Position numbers and translations under genes: made by a program
Shown: positions 17,135 through 26,281 of the stretch, one piece after another
Position numbering within the stretch: position 1 is the first letter of the stretch
Layout of the letters: each line of letters opens with the position of its first letter
Notes under the pieces: generated by a model
Database searches by the model: none
What the model was told of the DNA's origin: nothing
Seen by the model: only the letters and a program-made list of their open reading frames with translations
Origin: Solibacillus silvestris_B
GTDB lineage: Bacteria; Bacillota; Bacilli; Bacillales_A; Planococcaceae
Direction: 5' to 3'
Length of the DNA: 64,000 nt
Assembly (NCBI RefSeq): GCF_051967575.1
Contig: NZ_JBQCJW010000018.1
Span: 1-64,000 of the forward strand

Positions 17135-17500
17135 TTAATGTTCTTTGAAAATTAGTTTGAAGTTAGGCTTAAAATCAACCTCAATGGTTTGTGTCAGTGT
17201 ATCATCTTCAACTCTCATCAAAATACTTGATGAGTCCTTTTTATCATCTGTAATTTCGAATTTGTACACTCTTTTAAAGCTTAAATAAGTGATTAAGTTT
17301 TCTGAGCTACGATTAGTTACTCGGATAGTAACTTCACCATCAGATGGAGCAATCGTAACAATAAAATTTTCAATCCCATTTGAAAATATATAAGCTGCTT
17401 CGTTATAGAAAAAATCGATTGCATCAGACGGAGATTCCAAAAAAATTGGCTCACATTCGAATAATGATGGTAGCTCATTTTCTTCTGGGTACCAATGCAT
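17135..17500 (-). CDS. Hypothetical acidic protein
   Basis: The 121-residue soluble protein (MHWYPEENELPSLFECEP...) is mostly beta-strand in appearance, with ...EVTIRVTNRSSENLITYLSFKRVYKFEI and a final IEVDFKPNFKLIFKEH. There is no signal peptide or membrane segment. The ATG follows GAGGTGACTGTTA, a good ribosome binding site. It could be an immunity-like or regulatory protein, but I recognise no family. Confidence 0.65.
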   Translation of the reverse strand: MHWYPEENELPSLFECEPIFLESPSDAIDFFYNEAAYIFSNGIENFIVTIAPSDGEVTIRVTNRSSENLITYLSFKRVYKFEITDDKKDSSSILMRVEDDTLTQTIEVDFKPNFKLIFKEH

Positions 17501-17713
17501 TAACAGTCACCTCAATTTCACATCTAAGTGTATCATTTGCTTCATGTAAATATAAGAAGAAATCTAACGAAGCGGGTTAGGCAAAGATTATAGAAATGTT
17601 TGTACTTTATTTTAATTATTTTTTAGTATACGCTTATTGTAAATAATGGATATTACTATATATTAACGTCAGAGAATAAATCAGTAAAAACTTTATAATA
17701 AAGGATGGTATGA

Positions 17714-18139
17714 ATGAGAGAATTTAAGGAAGTAACAGTAAAAACAGTTGTTCAGAAACCGGTTAGGAAAGTATGGTAATATTGGACAGAGCCAGAACAT
17801 ATTAAAAAATGGAACAGTCCTTCAGATGATTGGCATACACCATCTGCTTAGAATGATCTTAGAGCGGGCGGGAAATTCGTTTCAAGAATGGAAGCAAAAG
17901 ATGAAAGTATGGGATTTGATTTTGGTGGAATATACGATGAAGTAAAATTGCATGAAGTCATTTATTATACAACGGGAGATGGAAGAAGAGTTAAAATCAG
18001 CTTTAAAGGACATGGAAACGAAACGGAAGTAGTTGAAACGTTTGACGGCGAAACCGAACATCCAATTGAGTTTCAACAACAAGGATGGCAGGCAATTTTA
18101 GATAATTTCAAACAATACACAGAGCTAACAAATAAATAA
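17714..18139 (+). pseudogene. SRPBCC (AHSA1-like) gene with two in-frame stops
   Basis: Read from ATG at 17714 in one frame, the codons spell an intact AHSA1-type domain of 141 residues: MREFKEVTVKTVV...VRKVW, stop, YWTEPEHIKKWNSPSDDWHTPSA, stop, NDLRAGGKF...QQQGWQAILDNFKQYTE. The stops are TAA at 17777 and TAG at 17849, with no frameshift. The C-terminal 83 residues stay open from 17888. Such proteins are ligand-binding domains, often of unknown role. Two nonsense mutations make loss of function likely. Confidence 0.8.
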
Positions 18140-18190
18140 ACAGTATATTTATAATCAATGGCTTTTTTAGGGGTTAATTAATATCCAAAA

Positions 18191-18235
18191 CTGCAAAACG
18201 TGCGCTAATTCCTCAATAATGGCGCACGGTTGCAG
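18191..18235. terminator. Long imperfect hairpin between convergent genes
   Basis: CTGCAAAACGTGCGC pairs imperfectly with GCGCACGGTTGCAG, 45 nt in all, between the plus-strand pseudogene and the minus-strand purine permease. T tracts are weak on both sides, so it may act as a bidirectional terminator. Confidence 0.5.
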
Positions 18236-18421
18236 TATAAAAGTAATCAAATACCATGAATTAAATGTTCCTCAGTATTTTTTCAACAATAAAATTACCC
18301 CAGCCTTCATTGTAAAAGGAGAAGATTTATTATTTATATAATTTTTCTTCTTCAAACTCACTGTTGTATGTGGCTTCAGGCGTTGCTCTAAACGCGCAAC
18401 TATAATCTGCCTAATCCTTTT

Positions 18422-19717
18422 TTATACGATAAAAGCAAAATATAAAAGGAATAACAGGCAAAGCACATACATAATCGGATGCACTTCTTTAGAACGCTTT
18501 TCTGTGACTAAACAAATTGGGTAAATAACAAAACCTAACCCAATCCCGATAACCACACTGGAAGTTAGCGGCATCATAATAATTGTTAAAAATGATGGGA
18601 TCACAATTTCCAACTTCGTCCAGTCGATTCTGCGGATTTCCATCGCCATTAGTGCACCTACAATAATTAAAGCAGCTGATGTTACTTCCACTGAAATAAC
18701 GTTAACAAGCGGCGAGAAGAATAAAGCAACCACGAAACAAGCTGCAATTACAACTGACGTAAAGCCGGTTTTTCCTCCGACAGCAATACCGGCAGAAGAT
18801 TCAACACTTGTCGCAGGTGTTGAAGTACCTAAAACAGCGCCAATTACACCGGCAGCTGAATCGGCAAGCAAACCTTTCCCGATATTTGGAATCTTATTGT
18901 CTTTCATCATGCCTGCTTGGCTCGTCAACCCAATTAACGCACCCGCTGTATCAAAGAAGGCTACAATTAAGAACGTGAAAATAACTGTCAGAATTTCCGG
19001 TGTAAAAATCTCGTCTAAATGACCGAACACAACACCAAATGTCGGCTCTAAGCTCGGTACACTTCCTACAATCGATGAAGGTACCTCGATTAATCCGAAA
19101 ATCATACCAACAATCGTTGTAATAACCATTCCGTAAAAAATACCGCCATTAATGCCGCGTACTAACATAACGATTGTCAGAATCAGACCTAAAACGGCTA
19201 GTATTGTCATTGGTGATGTTAAATCGCCAATCGACACAAATGTATCTGGATTACCAACCACAATGCCGCCATTTTTCAGCCCGACAAATGTAATGAAAAA
19301 TCCAATACCTGAAGCGATCGCATATTTTAAATCGATTGGAATGATATTAATTATCTTCTCACGGATTTTAAATAAACTTAATAGCATAAAAATAATGCCG
19401 GCAACAAATACACCCGTTAAAGTGACTTGCCAATCGATGCCCATTCCGATACATACGGAGAAAGTGAAGAATGAGTTTAATCCCATACTCGGGGCAATCG
19501 CGATCGGAAAGTTTGCAAGTAAGCCCATCAGCAGTGTGCCGATAATCGCAGTAAGCGCAGTTGCAGTGAATACAGCCCCGTGATCCATTCCTGATTGACT
19601 CAGTATAATCGGATTGACGATCAAAATATAGGCGATCGATAAGAAGGTCGTAATCCCTGCAAGTGTTTCCATTTTATAGGAAGTGCCCCGTTCTGCAAAT
19701 TTAAAAAAGTTTTTCAT
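18422..19717 (-). CDS. pbuG: AzgA-type guanine/hypoxanthine permease
   Basis: The protein of about 431 residues from the ATG at 19717 (after GAGGAG) is a polytopic NCS2/AzgA purine transporter: KFAERGTSYKMETLAGITTFLSIAYIL at the start, ANFPIAIAPSMGLNSFF, and the late LGTSTPATSVESSAGIAVGGKTG signature. It imports hypoxanthine and guanine with protons. A guanine-class riboswitch and terminator precede it, so excess guanine should switch it off; that supports PbuG over an adenine permease. It is monocistronic. Confidence 0.9.
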   Translation of the reverse strand: MKNFFKFAERGTSYKMETLAGITTFLSIAYILIVNPIILSQSGMDHGAVFTATALTAIIGTLLMGLLANFPIAIAPSMGLNSFFTFSVCIGMGIDWQVTLTGVFVAGIIFMLLSLFKIREKIINIIPIDLKYAIASGIGFFITFVGLKNGGIVVGNPDTFVSIGDLTSPMTILAVLGLILTIVMLVRGINGGIFYGMVITTIVGMIFGLIEVPSSIVGSVPSLEPTFGVVFGHLDEIFTPEILTVIFTFLIVAFFDTAGALIGLTSQAGMMKDNKIPNIGKGLLADSAAGVIGAVLGTSTPATSVESSAGIAVGGKTGFTSVVIAACFVVALFFSPLVNVISVEVTSAALIIVGALMAMEIRRIDWTKLEIVIPSFLTIIMMPLTSSVVIGIGLGFVIYPICLVTEKRSKEVHPIMYVLCLLFLLYFAFIV

Positions 19718-19810
19718 GCTGTAATCTCCTCGTATTTGCGAATATAAAGATTGAACGGGAATAAGTCTAACTGTCACTTTAGAAGTACTTCATTTATTTT
19801 CCTAAAATAT

Positions 19811-19845
19811 AAAAAAGCTTTGACCACTAGTCGGCCAAAGCTTTT
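19811..19845 (-). terminator. Riboswitch expression-platform terminator
   Basis: AAAGCTTTGGCC and GGTCAAAGCTTT form a stem with a short loop and run straight into T residues on the minus strand. It lies between the guanine aptamer and pbuG, so ligand binding upstream should favour its formation. Confidence 0.85.
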
Positions 19846-19884
19846 CTACAAAATGGAAGAAAAATATATTATTATTTTCCCATT

Positions 19885-19951
19885 CCTTGTAGTCAGCTAT
19901 TATCGGTAGCTGGTAGAAACTTTCAAGCCATCTTCTTGAATTTATACAAGG
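19885..19951 (-). ncRNA. Purine (guanine-class) riboswitch aptamer
   Basis: On the minus strand P1 is CCTTGTA pairing with TACAAGG. The core contains the family's conserved GTTTCTACC segment, followed by the P3 hairpin CAGCTACCGATAATAGCTG and GACTAC. The C in GACTAC is the residue that distinguishes guanine from adenine riboswitches. About 170 nt of leader separate it from the pbuG start. Confidence 0.9.
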
Positions 19952-20171
19952 TATATCTTTTCTTTTAAAAACAATAGGAGAATGATAACAATTTTAATTT
20001 AAATCGTCAATAGTATTAATTGGATTAAGTTTTTTTGTTGACAGAGGCGGAAATATTCTAAAGAAAAAGAGAAATCCAGGCATATTTTAAGCGAAGCGGC
20101 AGGACAGTAAAAAACAGGCTGATTCACGCGATTTGAGATGAAGGAGGCCGCTATTAACGGTTTGGAATGCC

Positions 20172-20503
20172 GTTTAAGTGCCCACTTAATCAATAGACGG
20201 AAAAATTCCCCTTATTTAAAAAATACACTCAAAAATGACCCAAATAGACGGAGAAATTCCGCCTATTGACCCGAAAAATATAAAAATGGAGGATTTTTCA
20301 TTGGATAACCGGAAAATCTCCGCTTATTTCCCCCGAAACAAGCCCTTTTGCGCAAATAAGCGGAAAAACTCCGCTTATTATCCCTTATCGCTTAATTAAA
20401 AGCCATAGTCACTATCTGTAAAAGTGAATTTTGACCATTACATAAGAGGAGCTTCCCTTATTAAAAATGAAAATGGATTTTTAGTAACCGCAGTTTTTCA
20501 GCG
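20172..20503 (-). repeat. Large palindromic intergenic repeat, copy B
   Basis: The reverse complement of this segment matches 4045-4362 along nearly its entire length, with the same four palindromic modules in the same order. It lies between thpR and the pbuG leader. A small minus-strand frame at 19999-20193 overlapping its edge is not credible as a gene. Confidence 0.8.
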
Positions 20504-20516
20504 TACATTTCAGCCA

Positions 20517-21086
20517 TCAGCCTACTAAAGAAAAGGCTGCAATTGATTCATATTTTGGTGTACTTTCCAGATTTGTTTTATATAAGATAATTTCACTTGC
20601 CGGAAAAGATAAAGTCTCTCCTCTAAAAGGGTTATACGTAACTAAATCGGCCATTTTGAAATCTTCATTTCCCCCCCATTTCCGGGCCAAGGTGATATGA
20701 GGATGATAGGGACGTGTTTCTAAAGAGAAGCCTGCTGCAAGACAAGTTTGATGAACAATTTTTTGAAGCTGAAATAGCTGATTCACTTCATTCACGGCTC
20801 CCCAAAATATGCGAGGGGCTTGTTGAGGACCAAACACATTCAGTCCTTCGATTTCTAACATAAAAGCTTTTTGCCTCTTAATTGCGTCGCCAACTAATTC
20901 AATAACGGATGGAAGTTGTTGTGGGGTTACTGAGCCAAGAAAAGCAAGGGTGATATGATAATCATTTAAGTCCACCCAACGCTTAAACTGGAATATTGGT
21001 TTAACTTTTGTCAGTTCATCGTGAATTGTTTGTTTAACACCATCCGGGAGACGTACTGCCCAAAAATAGTGGGTCCCTCCATTCAT
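20517..21086 (-). CDS. thpR: RNA 2',3'-cyclic phosphodiesterase (2H family)
   Basis: The 189-residue protein carries the two HxT motifs that define the 2H phosphoesterase superfamily, YHITLAFLG near residue 43 and PHITLARKW near 130, in the ThpR/LigT arrangement. It opens 2',3'-cyclic phosphates at RNA ends. The ATG follows a plain AAAGAGGTGAAAG ribosome binding site. It is about 4 kb from the Pnkp-Hen1 pair, which also acts on cyclic-phosphate RNA ends, but it is not in that operon, so a joint role is only a possibility. Confidence 0.9.
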   Translation of the reverse strand: MNGGTHYFWAVRLPDGVKQTIHDELTKVKPIFQFKRWVDLNDYHITLAFLGSVTPQQLPSVIELVGDAIKRQKAFMLEIEGLNVFGPQQAPRIFWGAVNEVNQLFQLQKIVHQTCLAAGFSLETRPYHPHITLARKWGGNEDFKMADLVTYNPFRGETLSFPASEIILYKTNLESTPKYESIAAFSLVG

Positions 21087-21213
21087 ATACTTTCACCTCT
21101 TTTTATAACTAACCTGTCATTATTATTATTATTATTTTAGGTACGTCTAAACACGCATTAATGCGCCATGAGGCTTCGTAAATCCAGACCTGTTATTTGA
21201 TTCATTTCACCAT

Positions 21214-21474
21214 TTACCGATCTTTCTTTATGCTTTCCTGCGTCATCTTCACTAGCTCTCTGACCATGCCCCCACCAATCTTCCCGCCTACTTTACCGGC
21301 TTCTGCAGATGTAAGCTGACCATTATATCCGTCTTTCATAGGGATTCCCAATTCCTTAGCTACCTCTAATGCTGCATCTTCTGGTTTGCTAGCACCTGCT
21401 ACTTTCGCTTTTAATTGATCAAGCTCTTGTCTAGCTTCGGGTACGATAATTTTATTCCGGTTTTTCTTTGCCAT
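21214..21474 (-). CDS. Alpha/beta-type small acid-soluble spore protein
   Basis: The 86-residue protein has both SASP signatures: the GPR-protease cleavage region AALEVAKELGIPMK and the DNA-binding C-terminal region TSAEAGKVGGKIGGGMVRELVKMTQE. These proteins coat spore DNA and protect it from UV and heat, and are degraded on germination. It is somewhat longer at the N-terminus (MAKKNRNKIIVPEARQELD) than typical members. A monocistronic, forespore-specific transcript is expected; no clear sigma-G promoter could be assigned by eye. Confidence 0.95.
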   Translation of the reverse strand: MAKKNRNKIIVPEARQELDQLKAKVAGASKPEDAALEVAKELGIPMKDGYNGQLTSAEAGKVGGKIGGGMVRELVKMTQESIKKDR

Positions 21475-21632
21475 CTTATCACTCCCTTTATACTAGCTTA
21501 AGCAATAAAAAGCAAAAAATGCTATGCAGATAATGTCAATCATTTCATCAATTTTCTTATTCCCGGTCCGTCAACAGAATAAGCGAGCATACGTGCTTTC
21601 GTCATTTCGTTTGCTGCATTAAAAGTTTCTGC

Positions 21633-21977
21633 TTATTTTTGGCGTTCAAAGGATATATAACGCGTACCCTGAAATGATAATAAACCAAGATCTCGCTCAA
21701 CCAGCATCCCATACTCTGAGCCATCAACGATTAATTCCATCCGATCTCCGCTTTGTACTTCAAAAGTCACATAATATGTAGTGCGCGAATGGTCACCTTG
21801 AACGTGAATCCGCTTTGAGACAACTTCTGCCGGGACCGTAAGAAGCGGAGAATTATTATTTTTAATCCCCTGTTTGACGCTCGATATTACGCTGTAGATT
21901 ATTAAGCCAAAAATAATAATAAATATAATGCCAATAAATCCTGGAACAATCGAAAACATCATATCATCAAAAAACAT
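21633..21977 (-). CDS. DUF2500 membrane protein
   Basis: The 114 residues begin with one long membrane helix (VPGFIGIIFIIIFGLIIYSVI) and continue into the DUF2500 domain: PAEVVSKRIHVQGDHSRTTYYVTFEV, RMELIVDGSEYGMLVERDLG and the end LSFQGTRYISFER. These features identify the family, whose function is unknown. Good ribosome binding site AAAAAGGAAGTG. Confidence 0.88.
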   Translation of the reverse strand: MFFDDMMFSIVPGFIGIIFIIIFGLIIYSVISSVKQGIKNNNSPLLTVPAEVVSKRIHVQGDHSRTTYYVTFEVQSGDRMELIVDGSEYGMLVERDLGLLSFQGTRYISFERQK

Positions 21978-22144
21978 CTAAACACTTCCTTTTTGTATTT
22001 CTATACGTTCATATTACAGGAAGAGTTTCAATAGGTGCTGGATTTTTTGCATAGCTCTAAAATTGTATGTATATCTGGTGCAGAGTGTTTCAAAGGTTAT
22101 ATTATCCCCTCTAAAGAAATGAGTTACTTAGCCATCCAGCCCTA

Positions 22145-22190
22145 TAATGAAAACAAGCGCTGATTCTTTTTGCAGAATCGCGCCTGATCG
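22145..22190 (-). repeat. Dispersed terminator-like hairpin, best-preserved copy
   Basis: On the minus strand GCGCGATTC pairs with GAATCAGCGC (one bulged A) around TGCAAAAA, followed by TTGTTTTC. It is preceded on the plus strand by CCTATAATGAAAAC, shared with the copies at 1253 and 28417. Confidence 0.75.
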
Positions 22191-22212
22191 TTGAAAACTG
22201 TTATGAAAGAAA

Positions 22213-22371
22213 AAAGTCTAGATGCCTCCTAAATTTGGATACAAAATACCAACTGCAGGGGGCATATATCTATTGTTTTTTTCATTAGCTATGTTTAAGC
22301 TGTTTGTCCATCATCTATTACATGTTCCCTTGCCTCTTTAAGGAAGGAGTCAGTGCAACATCACTGACTCC
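22213..22371 (-). terminator. Two hairpins downstream of the SDR gene
   Basis: At 22346-22371 GGAGTCAGTG pairs perfectly with CACTGACTCC, 35 bp behind the SDR stop codon. At 22213-22274 a longer stem (TAGATGCC.../...GGGGGCATATATCTA) is followed by six T residues on the minus strand and is the stronger terminator. Confidence 0.6.
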
Positions 22372-22405
22372 ACGATAGGTGTTTTTATTTACCTCACACT
22401 TAAAA

Positions 22406-23299
22406 TTACAAGTCGATCGGCTCGCCGCCCGTCACCCCATAAATCTGGCCGGTAATATAGCTTCCTTCATCGGAGGCCAGAAGAACATACACCGGCGCAA
22501 GCTCTACCGGCTGTCCTGCACGACCAAGAGGAGCATTCTGACCAAATTCAGGGATTTCTCCATCCAGTTTTCCGTTATCCAGCTGCAACGGCGTCCAAAT
22601 TGGTCCTGGCGCGATCCCATTGACACGCACTCCCTTAGAAGCAAAGTACGAAGAAAGAGTTACCGTAAAGTTGCTTATTGCCCCTTTTGTAGCGGCATAA
22701 TCCATTAAAGATGTGGATGGATTAAACGATTGAACCGATGTGGTAGTGATAATCGCACTTCCCGGTTCCAGATGCTGTTCGGCAGCTTTGACGGCTTCAA
22801 ACATGCTGATGATGTTTACTTTAAACGTATCCTCTACTTGTTGGATTGTTAAATCGCTTAGTGTTGGCTGTGCGATTTGCTGTGCCGCATTCAAGACGAG
22901 CGTGTCCAATCCTCCAAATGCTTCCACTGTTTTTTTCACCATTTCTGTCGCCGCGCCATCTTCACGCAAGTCATATGGCAGCAGCAATGCTTTTTTGCCG
23001 GCTTCTTCAATTAATGCTTTCACTTCGTTGGCATCTTTCTCTTCACCAGGGAAGAATTGAATGGCCACATTTGCGCCTTCTCGTGCATAGGCAATAGCGG
23101 CTGCACGTCCAATCCCGGAATCGCCGCCGGTAATCAAGGCATTGCGTCCTTCAAGTCGATTATGCCCTTTATATAATTCTTCTCCGCAGTCAGGTTTTGG
23201 GGTCATTTCATTTTGAAGTGCTGGAGTGTCCTGTTCTTGATCCGGGAATTTCTCCGTATGAAATTTCTTGCGCGGATCGTTTAGATTTGGATTTCCCAT
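22406..23299 (-). CDS. Short-chain dehydrogenase, YhdF/YdaD-like stress SDR
   Basis: The protein of about 297 residues has a characteristic long N-terminal extension (GNPNLNDPRKKFHTEKFPDQEQ), then NAD(P) motif TGGDSGIGRAAAIAYAREGA. The catalytic serine is in TTTSVQSF, with YAATKGAISNFT and a closing LASDEGSYITGQIYGVTGG. The extension and sequence place it with the B. subtilis general-stress SDRs. The substrate is unknown. A GTTTAA lies upstream and could be a sigma-B -35, but no convincing -10 was found. Confidence 0.92.
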   Translation of the reverse strand: MGNPNLNDPRKKFHTEKFPDQEQDTPALQNEMTPKPDCGEELYKGHNRLEGRNALITGGDSGIGRAAAIAYAREGANVAIQFFPGEEKDANEVKALIEEAGKKALLLPYDLREDGAATEMVKKTVEAFGGLDTLVLNAAQQIAQPTLSDLTIQQVEDTFKVNIISMFEAVKAAEQHLEPGSAIITTTSVQSFNPSTSLMDYAATKGAISNFTVTLSSYFASKGVRVNGIAPGPIWTPLQLDNGKLDGEIPEFGQNAPLGRAGQPVELAPVYVLLASDEGSYITGQIYGVTGGEPIDL

Positions 23300-23302
23300 C
23301 AA

Positions 23303-23654
23303 AAATCATCTCCTATCTTGGTTAATTCTTATGAGTCCAGAAAGGCTCTTTAAACACTTTGCAAATTTGCACTAACTAAACGTTATTACACTTTGTTGAA
23401 TACCCTGTGACCATTTACTTTAAACAGCTTCAGATCTATCCCCCTTCAACCCCGCTAATTAATAAGAGCTATTGTGATTAACACCGTTCCCAAACTATGC
23501 GGATTTACAGCTTCAATTAATCGTCTATATTTGCATGTTTTTATTCAGATAGCATATGTGCCGTTTTTTTTTGCAGCTATGCCCAAATCACTTTGCATAA
23601 AAAGCTGTATATGAATGAGCCAAAGAAAACCAATCAGAACAAATGTAATTTACT
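23303..23654. other. Intergenic region between divergent transcription units
   Basis: About 350 bp without a convincing gene. It should hold the promoter of the SDR gene on one side and the heme-efflux promoter on the other. No repeat or hairpin of note seen. Confidence 0.5.
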
Positions 23655-23674
23655 GTTCATCTTCCGTTCATATT
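23655..23674 (+). promoter_or_regulatory. HssR-type direct-repeat operator upstream of hrtB
   Basis: GTTCATCTT and GTTCATATT are separated by CC. This matches the HssR site described at S. aureus hrtAB (a direct repeat of GTTCATATT with a 2-nt spacer). A weak -10, TATGAA at 23687-23692, starts 12 nt after the repeat, so the site overlaps the -35 position as expected for an activator. Confidence 0.85.
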
Positions 23675-23721
23675 CGATTTATAAACTATGAATGTAAAGA
23701 AGCGATTGGAGGAAATTAAAG

Positions 23722-24756
23722 ATGAACATTGCATGGAAAGAAATCAAGAAAAATAAAGTAAGATTTTTGATTTTAGGTTCAATTGTTTTTCTCGTCAGTT
23801 TATTAACATTTATAATATCCGGTTTGGCGAACGGCTTGTCCCAAGACAATGCTGCCCTCATTAAAGATTTACCAGAAGGGCAATTTTATATGAATAAAGA
23901 TGCAGATGAAACTTATAACCTATCAAGAATTGACAGTGATATGCAAAATGAAATATTAAACAAACAAAAAGAGGCTGCGGCATTTTCCATTCAAATGGGT
24001 TTTCTGAATGACAAGGATGATAAACAGCAAAGTGTTGCGTTTGTTGCATCCACCGATTCAAAGTTATTTAAACATGTTGAACAAGGGGAAATTATATTAG
24101 ACAGCTCATTGAAGAATAAAGGCATAAAAGTTGGAGATATTTTAACGAACAATCAATTTAGCGGCGAATTTATTGTAAAAGATTTTGTTGATCAAAAGAA
24201 ATATAGTCATGCTCCCGTTGCTTATATCAATATGGAAAATTACAAGGAAATTTACAGAGTCAAGGAAATGCAATTAGTTTTTATCCCAGATGGAGATTCT
24301 TCAAAAGAATTCACGGGATTACAATCATTTTCAAATAAAGAGTTTCTCAATACAATCCCAAGCTATAATGCAGAACAAATGTCTTTAAATATGATTGTCT
24401 GGTTTTTGGTTGTTATCAGCGGAATGTTATTTGCTATCTTTTTCTACATGATGAACGTTCAAAAAATCGGTTTATACGGTATTTTAAAGGCGATTGGCAT
24501 AAAAACAAGTACCCTATTCAAAATGATGTGGACACAGATGCTTGTTATTACAGTAATTGCCCTTATGCTGTCTATTTCACTTAGCCAAGTGTTTAATATG
24601 ATTGCACCTGAAGGAATGCCCTTCTATTTAACATTCGAAACGACAGCACAATTATCTATAGTTTTCCTGATTATCGGTTTTATCGGCTCTACACTCTCGG
24701 GTATACAGATTAAAAAAATCGAACCATTACAAGCAATACAGCAAGGAGAGGCTTAA
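23722..24756 (+). CDS. hrtB: Heme efflux ABC transporter permease HrtB
   Basis: The 344-residue FtsX-type permease has one N-terminal helix (FLILGSIVFLVSLLTFIISGL), a large outer domain of about 190 residues, and three C-terminal helices, ending IKKIEPLQAIQQGEA. HrtB with HrtA exports toxic excess heme. The assignment rests on its position with hrtA, hssR and hssS and on the HssR repeat upstream. Gene order is B then A, the reverse of S. aureus, and all four genes run in one direction. Start ATG after GGAGG. Confidence 0.9.
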   Translation: MNIAWKEIKKNKVRFLILGSIVFLVSLLTFIISGLANGLSQDNAALIKDLPEGQFYMNKDADETYNLSRIDSDMQNEILNKQKEAAAFSIQMGFLNDKDDKQQSVAFVASTDSKLFKHVEQGEIILDSSLKNKGIKVGDILTNNQFSGEFIVKDFVDQKKYSHAPVAYINMENYKEIYRVKEMQLVFIPDGDSSKEFTGLQSFSNKEFLNTIPSYNAEQMSLNMIVWFLVVISGMLFAIFFYMMNVQKIGLYGILKAIGIKTSTLFKMMWTQMLVITVIALMLSISLSQVFNMIAPEGMPFYLTFETTAQLSIVFLIIGFIGSTLSGIQIKKIEPLQAIQQGEA

Positions 24757-24757
24757 T

Positions 24758-25444
24758 ATGACAATGTTTACACTTAGTGAAATAAGAAAAACATTTACTA
24801 ACGGTGAAATTGAGGAGGAAATACTAAAAGGAATAAACCTTTCTCTTAAAGAAGGAGAGGTAACCGCGCTGGTAGGTGCATCGGGTTCCGGTAAAAGTAC
24901 CCTCCTTACAATAGCAGCAGGACTGCAGCCTGCATCAGATGGGAAAGTTATATTCGAGGGCAATAATATGACTGCCATGAGTTCTGAAGAGGTCCGGAAA
25001 ATAAGAGCAAGCAAATTCGGTTTTGTTTTTCAATTTGCCCACCTTGTTCCTTTTCTCACGGTTGAAGAACAGCTGATGCTCATGCTGGATGTTTCCGAAT
25101 CAAAATTGAACAAACAAGAACAAAAAAGGGAAGTTAGCAGAATTCTGAAATCAGTTGAAATGGATCATCGGAAACAGGCTTATCCCTCTTCATTATCGGG
25201 CGGGGAGAAACAACGAGTTGCAATCGCCCGTGCAATCATCCATAAACCTAAAATTCTTTTTGCTGATGAACCAACTGCAAGCCTCGATTCAAAGAGGTCC
25301 AAAGATGTGATGGCATTAATTCGAGAGTTAACCAAAACATTGAATATTACTACATTAATGGTTACACATGATGAAGAGATGCTTTCATATGTCGACAATA
25401 TCATCAAAATGAGTGATGGAATGGTTTTGCAAAATGAAGTTTAA
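24758..25444 (+). CDS. hrtA: Heme efflux ABC transporter ATPase HrtA
   Basis: The 228-residue ABC ATPase has Walker A GASGSGKST (near 39-47), signature LSGGEKQRVAIARAI, Walker B KILFADEP and the switch histidine in MVTHDEE. It starts one base after the hrtB stop codon, with the ribosome binding site AAGGAGAGG inside hrtB, so the two are translationally linked. It powers HrtB. A hairpin at 25490-25520 separates it from hssR. Confidence 0.92.
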   Translation: MTMFTLSEIRKTFTNGEIEEEILKGINLSLKEGEVTALVGASGSGKSTLLTIAAGLQPASDGKVIFEGNNMTAMSSEEVRKIRASKFGFVFQFAHLVPFLTVEEQLMLMLDVSESKLNKQEQKREVSRILKSVEMDHRKQAYPSSLSGGEKQRVAIARAIIHKPKILFADEPTASLDSKRSKDVMALIRELTKTLNITTLMVTHDEEMLSYVDNIIKMSDGMVLQNEV

Positions 25445-25489
25445 ATCTCTGCAAATGCCAGAGAATATATTTATAAGGAAAATGAAAGT

Positions 25490-25520
25490 AAACAGCCTGC
25501 ATATTTTTACGGGGCTGTTT
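25490..25520 (+). terminator. Terminator between hrtA and hssR
   Basis: AAACAGCC pairs with GGCTGTTT around a 15-nt loop, followed by ATTTGC. It suggests that hrtBA is an inducible unit and that hssRS has at least partly separate transcription. Confidence 0.65.
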
Positions 25521-25600
25521 ATTTGCAATTAGTTATTCAATGTATGTTTACTTGAAACAGAAAGCGAATATTTTAATCCTAAAAAACAGGAGATTACAAA

Positions 25601-26281
25601 ATGACAACTATTTTAATTGTAGATGATGACAGCAATATTTTACAGCTAGTAAATATCCACTTATCCAAAGCCGGGTATAAAGTATTTCAAGCAAAAGACG
25701 GGGTTGAAGCATTGGGAGTCCTTAAAAGAGAAGGTTGCGATTTAGCGGTAGTGGATGTGATGATGCCTTTTATGGATGGCTATGCGTTAACACAGGAGAT
25801 TCGAAAGGAATATGATATCCCGGTCATCCTTTTAACAGCTAAAAATCAAATTGAGGATAAAGAAAAAGGTTTTAGATCAGGGACGGATGATTATTTGGTC
25901 AAGCCATTTGAGCCAAAAGAATTGACCTTTCGAATAGAGGCTTTATTGCGACGATATGATAAACAATCAGATGAATCTATTATTCGCTTAGGGAGTACGA
26001 CTGTAAACAAAAAAAACTATGAGGTTCAGATTGGGGAACGAACGATTCTTTTACCCTTAAAGGAGTTCGAGCTGCTTTATTTTCTGGCCTTAAATCGGAT
26101 GCAAGTACTTTCCCGCGATCACCTGATTGAACATATTTGGGGTTTGGATTATGAAGGGGACGAACGAACTGTCGATGTTCATGTGAAAAGGTTAAGGGAG
26201 CGTTTCTCTAAATTGACGGATGATTTTCAAATAAAGACGGTGCGTGGAATCGGATATTCGCTGGAGGTGAATCGCAGGTGA
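25601..26281 (+). CDS. hssR: Heme response regulator HssR
   Basis: The 226-residue OmpR-type regulator has the acidic pocket VDDDSN, phospho-acceptor D52 in VVDVMMPF, K in LTAKNQ, and a winged-helix DNA-binding domain ending DERTVDVHVKRLRERF...IKTVRGIGYSLE. The size equals S. aureus HssR (224). Phosphorylated by HssS it should activate hrtBA through the direct repeat at 23655 and, on sequence grounds, the gene at 27817 through 27733. It overlaps hssS by 4 nt. Confidence 0.92.
   Translation: MTTILIVDDDSNILQLVNIHLSKAGYKVFQAKDGVEALGVLKREGCDLAVVDVMMPFMDGYALTQEIRKEYDIPVILLTAKNQIEDKEKGFRSGTDDYLVKPFEPKELTFRIEALLRRYDKQSDESIIRLGSTTVNKKNYEVQIGERTILLPLKEFELLYFLALNRMQVLSRDHLIEHIWGLDYEGDERTVDVHVKRLRERFSKLTDDFQIKTVRGIGYSLEVNRR

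Noticed and set aside
19999..20193. 64-codon minus-strand ORF between pbuG leader and repeat B
   Set aside because: It overlaps the dispersed repeat, lacks a ribosome binding site, and its composition is not protein-like.
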